Below, one piece after another: positions 16,841 to 23,657 of a stretch of DNA of 35,120 nt. The position numbers and the translations under genes are program-made. The notes below the pieces were generated by a model. It made no database searches and had not been told where the DNA came from. It was given only the letters and a program-made list of their open reading frames with translations. Source of the stretch: Caldifarciminota bacterium (GTDB lineage Bacteria; SDB-A). Position 1 is the first letter of the stretch. The number at the start of each line of letters is the position of its first letter. Where the stretch lies: contig JAFGIG010000057.1 of the NCBI GenBank assembly GCA_016929715.1, positions 1-35,120 on the forward strand. Direction: 5' to 3'.

Positions 16841-17535
16841 TTTTTCTCGGAATAGACACTTCTTCTTTGGGCATTTCTCTTTATCTTGAAACAGAAAAAG
16901 GGGAAAATTTTGAAATATCTACTTTCCCCGGAAAACCTGCGGGAGAGGATATCGTCGCTGTATTCAAAGACGCTCTCGAAACTATTTGCGCTGAACCGAA
17001 AGAAGTAAATAAAATCGCCGTTGTCACCGGGCCCGGGTCTTTTACGGGGTTGCGCGTGGGGATGGCTTTTGCTAAAGGGCTGTCAAAAGCGTCCGGAGCC
17101 CGACTGAAAGGAATCAATGCCCTATATGCGATTGCCTGGAAATACAGAAAACATTCAGAGCTAATTTTTTCAGTCAGAGACGCAAAGAACGGCAGATATT
17201 ACTGCGGACTGTTTAAATCAGATAAAAATCGGCTCGAACCTGTTTTCATGACTCTCGCCCTCCGCGAGGAGGAAATCAGCGCTTATATTCAAGGCGAAAG
17301 ATTTCTCCTCGCGGGCGAAGGACGCAATAAAGCGGAAGATTTATTTTGCGGCAGAGCTCATACAATAAAAACAACGGATTCATATAAAACAGAGATCATC
17401 TCTCCGGTTCTAATTGAGTTATGGGAAGATCCCCTGACGAAAGAGCTCGACCTTTCAAGCGCTGTTCCGGAGTATTTCAGCGCGGAATTTAGCTTAAATA
17501 AGAGGTTATTTTTCTATAGGCCTGCCGGAAACTGA
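16837..17535 (+). CDS. tsaB: tRNA t6A biosynthesis protein TsaB
   Basis: TsaB is the inactive ASKHA-fold paralogue that holds TsaD in the t6A complex. The N-terminus FLGIDTSSLGISLYLE, the VTGPGSFTGLRVGMAFAKGLS segment around residue 65-85, and SVRDAKNGRYYCGLF are characteristic. Length is 232. The TTG start forms a TTGA overlap with tsaE. Its last 47 nt overlap, in antisense, the 3' end of the flippase gene on the - strand, so the two transcripts converge without a spacer or terminator. Confidence 0.93.
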   Translation: MIFLGIDTSSLGISLYLETEKGENFEISTFPGKPAGEDIVAVFKDALETICAEPKEVNKIAVVTGPGSFTGLRVGMAFAKGLSKASGARLKGINALYAIAWKYRKHSELIFSVRDAKNGRYYCGLFKSDKNRLEPVFMTLALREEEISAYIQGERFLLAGEGRNKAEDLFCGRAHTIKTTDSYKTEIISPVLIELWEDPLTKELDLSSAVPEYFSAEFSLNKRLFFYRPAGN

Positions 17536-18922
17536 AAGTCCCGATTAGATTGTTTATAAGGAGATATAAAATTATGACGGCGGTTTTTCCGGGTATCGAA
17601 TCTATGACCTGAGAAAAAGTGTGATTCCAAATAAGACAGAAAACAATCCACGGGGAAAAAGACAAAAGATTGAATTTGATTCTGTAGGGAATATGATGAA
17701 GTCTCTGTGATAAAAAAAGGTTTATCAAAAACATTACAACAAAAGAAATCATAGTGGCGAAAGCCGCGCCGAGAATGTTGAACCGTGGAATGAGAAAAAT
17801 ATCGAGAATTATATTGACGACTATTCCTGTCAGAGCGGAATAAGTCAGAATTATGGTCCTGTTTTTTATGTAAATACCGAGCAAAAAATATTGGAGATTG
17901 AAAACTATATTGCTGACGATGAGGAAAGGAACAACCGGAACGGCGCTAATGTATTTCCCGGAAGATATGAGGACTATGAACTGCCTTGAAAAAAGCGTTA
18001 TTATGAGCATAGTCCCTACCGCGAAGAAGTTGAAGAGATCGAAAACTTTCGCGAAATCCTTACCTGAGTTGGTGTCTGAATACGTCGTGTAGAAATAAGG
18101 TCCCCATGCGTTTCTGAAACCCGCAGAAACAGCTGATATAACAGCTGATATTTTAGCGCCAATGGAGTAAACAGCCACTGCTTCATATCCGATGAAAAAC
18201 CTGATTAGAAATCTGTCGGCAAAAGTCAGGACGAGAAGAGTGCTTGTATAGGGTATAAGAGGGAGTGAAAAAAGAGCAATTTTTCTTGCCCACGCCGAAT
18301 CAAAACTCGAAGTCAGGCTTTTTCTCAGGGGGAAAAGAAGCATCAAAGTTATCATTATGGAGCCTGCGGCGATCCCTGACATAAAACCGTTCAAAGAATT
18401 TTTCAAAACTGATGAAAAAATAACTACAAGAAAAAGAGAAAAGAGAGGGGAAAGGTTGTAAAAGATAATGTAAATATTCGGTTTCAGATCCCACTTGAAA
18501 AAAAGCGTAAGAAATTTCTCCTGAGTGCTGACGAAACAATATACGAAAACGAGAATAATCGCGAATGTGCTCGATATTTTAGGAAAAAGCGCTGTTCTGA
18601 AAGGGTAAGAAATTAAACCGGATGCAGAAAAAGTCAGAGCCGAGAAAATAACGAGTAAAATGAAACTGGTGGAAAAAACAGTTTTCTTGTGATCAAAAAA
18701 TTCTTTGTCAGTATAAAAACGCCCAAGTGCGCTTGAAATCTGTATCCCGCTGAGAGCGGTCGAGGCAAGCGCTGTGAAAGTGAGGATGTATGATATTCTG
18801 CCGAATTCTTCCACCGTGAAGACGTTTGTGTAGGTTTTCGTCGCGGCTAGATTGATTAACTGATAAAATACTGCGCCTGCCGAATAGATGAATATATGAT
18901 TGAAGAGCGTTTTCAGATTCAT
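17489..18922 (-). CDS. Polysaccharide flippase, Wzx/MATE-like (MOP superfamily)
   Basis: The protein has about 12-14 hydrophobic segments and typical MOP-exporter features: an N-terminal helix with YSAGAVFYQLINLAATKTYTN, then VEEFGRISYILT, and SLPLIPYTSTLLVLTFADRFLIRFFIG in the centre, which is characteristic of oligosaccharide-unit flippases. It would move a lipid-linked oligosaccharide across the inner membrane. The track start is TTG 18931; ATG 18922 is preferred here because a TATAAT reading leftward ends 8 nt before it and no Shine-Dalgarno is present. ATG 18928 is an alternative. Its divergent neighbours (FemAB-like, deacetylase, glycosyltransferase) fit a surface-glycan role. Confidence 0.85.
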   Translation of the reverse strand: MNLKTLFNHIFIYSAGAVFYQLINLAATKTYTNVFTVEEFGRISYILTFTALASTALSGIQISSALGRFYTDKEFFDHKKTVFSTSFILLVIFSALTFSASGLISYPFRTALFPKISSTFAIILVFVYCFVSTQEKFLTLFFKWDLKPNIYIIFYNLSPLFSLFLVVIFSSVLKNSLNGFMSGIAAGSIMITLMLLFPLRKSLTSSFDSAWARKIALFSLPLIPYTSTLLVLTFADRFLIRFFIGYEAVAVYSIGAKISAVISAVSAGFRNAWGPYFYTTYSDTNSGKDFAKVFDLFNFFAVGTMLIITLFSRQFIVLISSGKYISAVPVVPFLIVSNIVFNLQYFLLGIYIKNRTIILTYSALTGIVVNIILDIFLIPRFNILGAAFATMISFVVMFLINLFLSQRLHHIPYRIKFNLLSFSPWIVFCLIWNHTFSQVIDSIPGKTAVIILYLLINNLIGTFSFRQAYRKITSYLS

Positions 18923-18929
18923 AAGCATC

Positions 18930-18939
18930 AATTATAATT
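18930..18939. promoter_or_regulatory. Palindromic -10 element between divergent genes
   Basis: The sequence AATTATAATT is its own reverse complement and contains TATAAT on both strands (18933-18938 on +, 18936-18931 on -). ATG 18946 of the FemAB-like gene starts 7 nt after the + element. ATG 18922 of the flippase starts 8 nt after the - element. Neither gene has a Shine-Dalgarno, so transcripts may start at or next to the ATG. No good -35 hexamer was found on either side. Confidence 0.55.
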
Positions 18940-18945
18940 GTATTT

Positions 18946-19818
18946 ATGATGAAAGTTGACATCTTTTCTATAATTTCAAAAGAGTTTTCCGGAGAGGGAA
19001 TATTCAGCCCCGGACTCATCCAAAAAGCCGCGGAACTGACCGGCGCCAAAACCAGCTTTTATAAAGCCCAAACGGATAAAGTTAAAATATATTTCTATAC
19101 GTTTTTCAAAAGAGGAAAAATGCTTCCTGTCCCTGCTTTTTCGTATTCTTGCATATCGAAAATCGAAAAAAGAAATGAAGGAAAGAGCTTCGAAAGGCAC
19201 ATGCTTTCCCTCGCGAAGGAAATTTCAGGAGTCATTCCCCGCAGGTCTGTCATACTTGTCTCTCCTGAAATTCCTGATGTAAGGCCTTTTATCTGGAATG
19301 GTTTTAAGGCAGAAACTTTATATACCTATATAGCCGAACCTGGATGGCAAGCAGATTATATTGAGAGGGAAGAACTGAAACAGATCCGTAAGGCTGAAGG
19401 CGCGGATCAAAGAATCGAAGAGGACTGCGATATAGATCTTCTGTCGAACATGGTTTTCAACTCGTATTCAAGGCACGGCAAGAAACCGCCTTACGACAGA
19501 ACATACTTGACGGAAATGATGAGAAAAGCCCTAGAGTTAAAAATAATGGGTTTGAAAATCGCCTGTTCCTCCAACGGCACTCCTTCGGCTTTCAGAGCTT
19601 CACTCAGGGGAAGGACAACCGGATACGACTGGCTGGCCGGATCTACGGAAACAGGCCTTTCGTTGGGTATGAATTCTCTCCTTCTCAAGAGGTTGATAAT
19701 GGAAGAAACTGCATCGGGCAGAATATTCGATCTCTGCGGCGCAAACACGGAGAGCGTATCTTTTTTTAAGGCCGGTTTCGGGCTAAAGCTTTTGAGATAT
19801 TCAAAGCTCACAAGATGA
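18946..19818 (+). CDS. FemAB/GNAT-like acyltransferase domain protein
   Basis: The C-terminal half matches the BioF2-like/FemAB-related GNAT fold. It contains IACSSNGTPSAFRASLRGRTTGYDWLAGS, a run of about 20 residues leading to LGMNSLLLKRLIMEE, and the telling FDLCGANTESVSFFKAGFG ending, which resembles the 'fDfgG...g...fK..fg' pattern of FemAB proteins. Such proteins often transfer aminoacyl or acyl groups to peptidoglycan or polysaccharide precursors. The N-terminal half is poorly conserved. Length is 290. The ATG has no Shine-Dalgarno but lies right after a -10 element. It is coupled by ATGA to the deacetylase gene. The exact substrate is unknown. Confidence 0.75.
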   Translation: MMKVDIFSIISKEFSGEGIFSPGLIQKAAELTGAKTSFYKAQTDKVKIYFYTFFKRGKMLPVPAFSYSCISKIEKRNEGKSFERHMLSLAKEISGVIPRRSVILVSPEIPDVRPFIWNGFKAETLYTYIAEPGWQADYIEREELKQIRKAEGADQRIEEDCDIDLLSNMVFNSYSRHGKKPPYDRTYLTEMMRKALELKIMGLKIACSSNGTPSAFRASLRGRTTGYDWLAGSTETGLSLGMNSLLLKRLIMEETASGRIFDLCGANTESVSFFKAGFGLKLLRYSKLTR

Positions 19819-21143
19819 TAAAAATACTAGATCTTTCCTTGTCTGTTCAAGAAAAAAAAACCCGCGGAATTATTGAGTCAGCGCTCGAACTTTCCGGTCT
19901 TTTCTACTCTTTGTCGGCAAAAACCCCTTGTGATATTGTCTTCGCCGGCGGCGGCAGAAAAGGGCTTTTTAAGTCGAAACTTGAGATAGGGACAGAAAAA
20001 TACTCTGAGCTGGCAAATCTTTTCTCTGACAGAAAAATTACGGAAGGCTTTACGCTTGAAGATATGGCGGAAGATTTAGTCCTGAAGATAAAAGCGGTTT
20101 TCCCGGACAGGGCTTTTTTTATTTCGCGTTGGCCGGCAGGAGCCCCTTACGCGGTCTCGCCGACTCACGACGTTGACAGGACTCGTTTTTTTTCTTCGAC
20201 TAATTTTATCCGGAACCTGCTGAAAAAAAATCACTCTTATTCTCTTTCAGACGCCGTGAAATTTTTTCTTTCTCCGGAAAAAGACCCTTATTTCTGCATA
20301 GAAAAACTATGCGCAAGCGAGAACGCAATTGGAATAAGATCGACTTTCTTTTTTCTCGCCGTAAAGAGAGACGAGCACGGCAGGCGATACGACATATCGA
20401 AAATGAGGGACACCGTCAGGGATATATCCGGCGGGGGCTGGGAGCCGGCGCTTCACGCGAGCATCGAATCGAAGAGTAAGCCAAAAAAACTTGTAAGAGA
20501 GAGAAAAAAAGTAGAAAAAGCGGCAGGGCAAAAAATTACGGGAATCAGATATCATTATCTTCTCGAAGACGAAAACATCCTTTATGACGCGGACCTTTCG
20601 GGATTCGGCTACGATTCTTCGATAGCTCATCCCAGCAGATGGGAGCTGAAGCGACCCTCGTGTTCATATTACATGCCATGGCACAAAGGAGTTGAGAGAT
20701 ACCTCAGAATCATTGAGTTTCCCGTGACGGTTACGGACATGGCTCTGCTCGCCGGTCAAGAATACGCTACAGACTATATTGAGTTCTTGAAAAAGAGAAA
20801 AGGTGTTCTAAACCTTCTTTGGCATCAGAGGCTGTTTTCCGAAATGTATTCTGACAGCTTGAAGAAAATTTATTTTGAGATAATAGAAGACGCGAAAAAA
20901 GACAGGGCATGGATAGCTCCGCTCGGTCAAATTGCTGATTTCATAGAGGCAAAAAGAGCCTTGAGAGCATGCCCGGGCGGGAAAATCTTTCGGGCAGGAT
21001 CAGGTTTGATGAACGCGGAAATATATGTAGCAAAAGCATCTTGCGCGTTGAAGGTCATTGGCAGAGGAAATGTCCAGAGAAAGAGCGAAAACAGATACGG
21101 CGTATCGCTTTATGAAGGAGACGAAATTGTGTTTTGCACGTGA
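19815..21143 (+). CDS. Polysaccharide deacetylase-like protein
   Basis: SPTHDVDRTR around residue 115 is the metal-binding first motif of NodB-type carbohydrate esterases (TxDxD class). TFFFLAVKRD and ALHASIESK follow, where the second motif usually has His; only one His of the usual HxxxH is clear. HPSRWELKRPS and LNLLWHQRLFSEMY are later active-site-like segments. About the first 110 residues precede the catalytic domain. At 442 residues it matches a subgroup found in polysaccharide clusters. It probably deacetylates an envelope sugar. The start makes an ATGA overlap with the FemAB-like gene, and the 3' end overlaps the glycosyltransferase by 17 nt. Confidence 0.8.
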   Translation: MIKILDLSLSVQEKKTRGIIESALELSGLFYSLSAKTPCDIVFAGGGRKGLFKSKLEIGTEKYSELANLFSDRKITEGFTLEDMAEDLVLKIKAVFPDRAFFISRWPAGAPYAVSPTHDVDRTRFFSSTNFIRNLLKKNHSYSLSDAVKFFLSPEKDPYFCIEKLCASENAIGIRSTFFFLAVKRDEHGRRYDISKMRDTVRDISGGGWEPALHASIESKSKPKKLVRERKKVEKAAGQKITGIRYHYLLEDENILYDADLSGFGYDSSIAHPSRWELKRPSCSYYMPWHKGVERYLRIIEFPVTVTDMALLAGQEYATDYIEFLKKRKGVLNLLWHQRLFSEMYSDSLKKIYFEIIEDAKKDRAWIAPLGQIADFIEAKRALRACPGGKIFRAGSGLMNAEIYVAKASCALKVIGRGNVQRKSENRYGVSLYEGDEIVFCT

Positions 21144-22299
21144 CATAAACACCAAAGAAGTCTTGATGATCGTTTATTCGAACGCGCCATCAGACAGGAG
21201 AATTACGAGGGAGGCGAAAGCGCTTGCTGAAAACGGTTTTGTCGTTAATGTAGTTTATCCGTCGGTTTCCCGGGCTAAAATAAACAAAAAGGGAAATATA
21301 ACATATATACCCGCTCTGACAGGTGTATGGATGAAAACCACTTTTAGGTTTTTAGTATTCTGGATGGTTTCCCTGACGAAGAAAAAATATCTAAAACCAG
21401 CAGTGGTTCATTGCCACGATGCCAACACTCTCCCCGCCGGTTATCTTCTTTCCAGAATATACAGATGCCATTTAATCTATGACAGCCATGAATGGACTGC
21501 TGGAGTAAAAGAGCTCAAAAACAGGAAAATAAAAAGATTTATTTGGTCAGTGACTGAAAAATATTTCGCTCAAAAAGCAGATGCCGTGATTACTGTAAAC
21601 GGTCACATTTCGAGAATGCTGAGACGATACAGAAAACTCAGGGGAACTCCTTTTGTAGTTATGAACGCCAGCGAACTCAAACCGTCGAAAAGAGGACAAA
21701 AAAGAAAATCTTGCCCAAAAACAGTTGTATATCACAGCGCGCTTGTCTGGGGTAGAGGATTTGAAAAAATACTTCATTCTTTTGCACAACTCGACGGAGC
21801 CCGAATGATAGTTTTCGGCGAAGGTGACGCGAAAGAGACTTTTATGAAAAAGGCAAAGGAATCCGGAGCAGACGTGATTTTCGCGGGATGGGCAGAAGGC
21901 GACGAACTCGCGATCCGGATTCAAAACGCCGATGTCGGGCTGTCAATGATATCAGGAGACTGCATAAACAACAGGCTGTCCTCCGCTAACAAGATTTTTG
22001 ATTATGCGTGCCTCGGAATTCCGCAGTTAGGATCGAACTATCCGGTAATGCGCGAATTAATTGAAAAAAAAGCGATAGGTCTATGCGCAGATGAAAAAGA
22101 CCCGGAAAGCATTGTTTCGGCTCTAAAAAAACTGCTTTTCGATGAAAATACAAAGAAGATTATTATAGAAAACCTTAGAGCTGAAAAAGATCAATATTCC
22201 TGGGACAGAGAAAAGAAGAAGCTTCTTGAAATTTATGAGAAGCTTTTAAGGAAAAGAAATAAAAGTGATCAGATACAGGTTTTGCCCAGTTTGCTCTGA
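21127..22299 (+). CDS. Glycosyltransferase family 4 (GT-B fold)
   Basis: The protein has a GT-B layout. N-terminal donor-free half: LMIVYSNAPSDRRITREAKAL, VVHCHDANTLPAGYLLSR and LIYDSHEWTAG. C-terminal nucleotide-sugar half: VVYHSALVWGRGFEKILHSFAQL, VIFAGWAEGDELAIRIQNADVGLSMI and SSANKIFDYACLGIPQLGSNYPVMRELIE. The last segment contains the conserved Glu-like donor site pattern. The track starts at 21058; TTG 21127 is chosen because AAGGAG lies 6 nt upstream and the added residues are unlike the family. That start gives 390 residues. It probably adds a sugar to a lipid-linked surface glycan; the donor sugar is unknown. Confidence 0.85.
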   Translation: MCFARDINTKEVLMIVYSNAPSDRRITREAKALAENGFVVNVVYPSVSRAKINKKGNITYIPALTGVWMKTTFRFLVFWMVSLTKKKYLKPAVVHCHDANTLPAGYLLSRIYRCHLIYDSHEWTAGVKELKNRKIKRFIWSVTEKYFAQKADAVITVNGHISRMLRRYRKLRGTPFVVMNASELKPSKRGQKRKSCPKTVVYHSALVWGRGFEKILHSFAQLDGARMIVFGEGDAKETFMKKAKESGADVIFAGWAEGDELAIRIQNADVGLSMISGDCINNRLSSANKIFDYACLGIPQLGSNYPVMRELIEKKAIGLCADEKDPESIVSALKKLLFDENTKKIIIENLRAEKDQYSWDREKKKLLEIYEKLLRKRNKSDQIQVLPSLL

Positions 22300-22396
22300 G
22301 GAGCTTTCAAGAAGAAAAAAGGCTGATATGCCCTTTTTGCCTTTCAGATGCAACAGAGAAGCTTTGACTGATTATTGTAAAAAAAGGAAAATGTGA
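22265..22396 (+). pseudogene. Small double zinc-knuckle ORF, probably frame-disrupted
   Basis: From GTG 22265 the frame reads IRYRFCPVCSEELSRRKK, a CxxC knuckle, then continues to a stop at 22394-22396 as a 43-residue ORF. After the GAAGAAAAAAGG run, the +1 frame reads KRLICPFCLSDATEKL and stops at 22365-22367. Together the two frames give one standard CPxC...CPxC zinc ribbon of about 34 residues, as in ComF or Nudix N-termini. The unshifted ORF overlaps the next gene by GTGA, which argues that it may be read as is. The region has no other gene. It overlaps the glycosyltransferase by 35 nt. Whether it is a protein, a remnant or a sequencing slip is open. Confidence 0.4.
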
Positions 22397-22917
22397 AGGC
22401 TCTTAACGCCGGTGAAAGCGAACTCGGAATAATTATCAGAGGAGAAGCTTCTGAAAAGATAGACCGATGGAGATCCGTGTTTGATCCGTATTTTAACATT
22501 CTGCCCCCTCATATAACTCTTTCAGAAATACCTTTTCTCGATAAAAAAGAGTGGTCATTGAAAAAGAATGAGATAGAGGATGTTTTATCCGGATTCAGGA
22601 CTTTCGAAGTCCAAGTCTCGAAAGCAGGCGTTTTTACCTTTCCCGAAAAAGTTCTTTGGCTTAAACCTGACGATAGAGGGGAAATAGAGAATATAAGAAA
22701 GGCTCTGGGGTTTGTTTGCCCCGGATATTTCAAAGATCTATCCTATTATATAAAACACATTACAGTAGGTTTTTTTGAAGAAGAAAAAAGACTTTTCCGG
22801 GCCAAAAACATTTTGGAAAAAAAATTTGAAAGAATTCTTTTCTCCGTTGAAAGGATATCCTATATGGTCATGGAGAGAGAAAATCTTTTCAGCGAAGCCG
22901 ATTACATAAAACTGTAA
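22393..22917 (+). CDS. 2'-5' RNA ligase-like 2H phosphoesterase
   Basis: PPHITLSEI near residue 36 and KHITVGFF near residue 118 are the paired HxT motifs of the 2H phosphoesterase superfamily, so the catalytic residues are intact. The 174-residue sequence is unlike thpR at 8210 outside these motifs; it lacks the [10 protein letters not shown] start and fits the broader '2'-5' RNA ligase family protein' group. The RNA or nucleotide substrate is unknown. The GTG start has AAGGA 4 nt upstream and overlaps the stop of the small ORF before it. A bidirectional terminator follows at once. Confidence 0.82.
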   Translation: MKALNAGESELGIIIRGEASEKIDRWRSVFDPYFNILPPHITLSEIPFLDKKEWSLKKNEIEDVLSGFRTFEVQVSKAGVFTFPEKVLWLKPDDRGEIENIRKALGFVCPGYFKDLSYYIKHITVGFFEEEKRLFRAKNILEKKFERILFSVERISYMVMERENLFSEADYIKL

Positions 22918-22949
22918 AAAAAAAAGCGGGAAAACCCCGCTTTTTTTTT
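22917..22949. terminator. Bidirectional intrinsic terminator
   Basis: A stem of GCGGG and CCCGC closes loop AAAAC, flanked by ten A on the left and nine T on the right. The flanks let the hairpin extend and give a U-tract on both strands. It sits between the convergent 2H phosphoesterase (+) and lipoprotein (-) genes and can serve both. Confidence 0.9.
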
Positions 22950-22969
22950 GGATATATTTTTTTGGATAA

Positions 22970-23446
22970 TTACATATCCATGTCTATTTTCCAGGCTCCG
23001 TTTTCATTTATAAGAGTTATTTCATCTTCTTCGTCGCCGGATTTGACTTTGACAGTGGCTTTGTCGCCGTCTATTGTCTCGGAGATTACCGAGTAATCTA
23101 TATCCTTGAACGGGTTTTCTTCAGGTGACATAGAAAGGATTTTGGCAAGTCTCTGCCTCGGGTTCATTGCTTTGAATTCATCGAGAGATACACCGAGTTC
23201 TTTTTCGAATTCGGCTTTCATGTCGGGGTCGGCTTCGGCGAAAGAGAAAATCATGTCAAAAGCTTCAGAGGCTTTGTTGACTGATTTGTCGGACATAAAA
23301 CCGACGGCTTTTTCGTAGTTTCCGGCCTTCATGGCGGCGGCGAATTCGTTTACAACATCCGAAGGGCCCGAGCTCTTCTTGAAACAGCCGAAAGAAGCTA
23401 TCAGAGCCAAACCTAATACCACGCTAATCGCTATCTTTCTTGTCAT
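22970..23446 (-). CDS. Small lipoprotein with DUF4878/NTF2-like fold
   Basis: The N-terminus MTRKIAISVVLGLALIASFGC is a lipoprotein signal with cysteine at position 21, so the protein is probably anchored to a membrane. The mature part begins PSDVVNEFAAAMKAGNYEKAVGFMSD, then has a helical middle, and ends with the beta strands DKATVKVKSGDEEDEITLINENGAWKIDM. This pattern recalls DUF4878 and other NTF2-like lipoproteins. ATG 23446 is chosen over the track start 23476 because AAAGGAGG lies 6-7 nt upstream and the signal peptide then begins properly. The gene is monocistronic, with its own promoter and a terminator. Confidence 0.85.
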   Translation of the reverse strand: MTRKIAISVVLGLALIASFGCFKKSSGPSDVVNEFAAAMKAGNYEKAVGFMSDKSVNKASEAFDMIFSFAEADPDMKAEFEKELGVSLDEFKAMNPRQRLAKILSMSPEENPFKDIDYSVISETIDGDKATVKVKSGDEEDEITLINENGAWKIDMDM

Positions 23447-23484
23447 AAGATTCCTCCTTTTGTTTTTGAAAAACAACGTCTGGT

Positions 23485-23513
23485 TTTATAACAGCTAATA
23501 ATCTTTTTGTCAA
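23485..23513 (-). promoter_or_regulatory. Sigma70-type promoter of the lipoprotein gene
   Basis: On the - strand TTGACA (23513-23508) is followed by a 17-nt spacer and TATAAA (23490-23485). Expected start of transcription is near 23478, about 32 nt before the ATG. This is the best consensus promoter in the window and suggests strong constitutive expression by a housekeeping sigma factor. Confidence 0.85.
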
Positions 23514-23601
23514 CAATAAAAAATGTCTCAAATGAAAGTTGTAATATAAGGTATAAATATGGTAGATTTACAATTTCAAGTAAAAAGAAATTAAAAGTAA
23601 C

Positions 23602-23642
23602 AAACCATGGGTTTATGATTAAGCGGATGCCGCTTTTTTTTT
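23602..23642 (+). terminator. Terminator-like structure in the nusA leader
   Basis: Two small hairpins lie in series, each with loop ATG: AAACC/GGTTT (23602-23614) and AAGCGG/CCGCTT (23621-23635). The second is followed directly by nine T, a rho-independent signal for the + strand only. The nusA Shine-Dalgarno starts 5 nt later. It could end a short transcript or act as an attenuator before nusA. In the 211-nt gap 23447-23657, only the - strand promoter and this structure are evident; no clear + promoter was found. Confidence 0.7.
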
Positions 23643-23657
23643 AGTCGAGGAGGGCAA

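Noticed and set aside
18956-18974. TTGACA followed by TATAAT inside the FemAB-like gene
   Set aside because: The spacing is 7 nt, far from 17, and the bases encode the conserved start of the protein.
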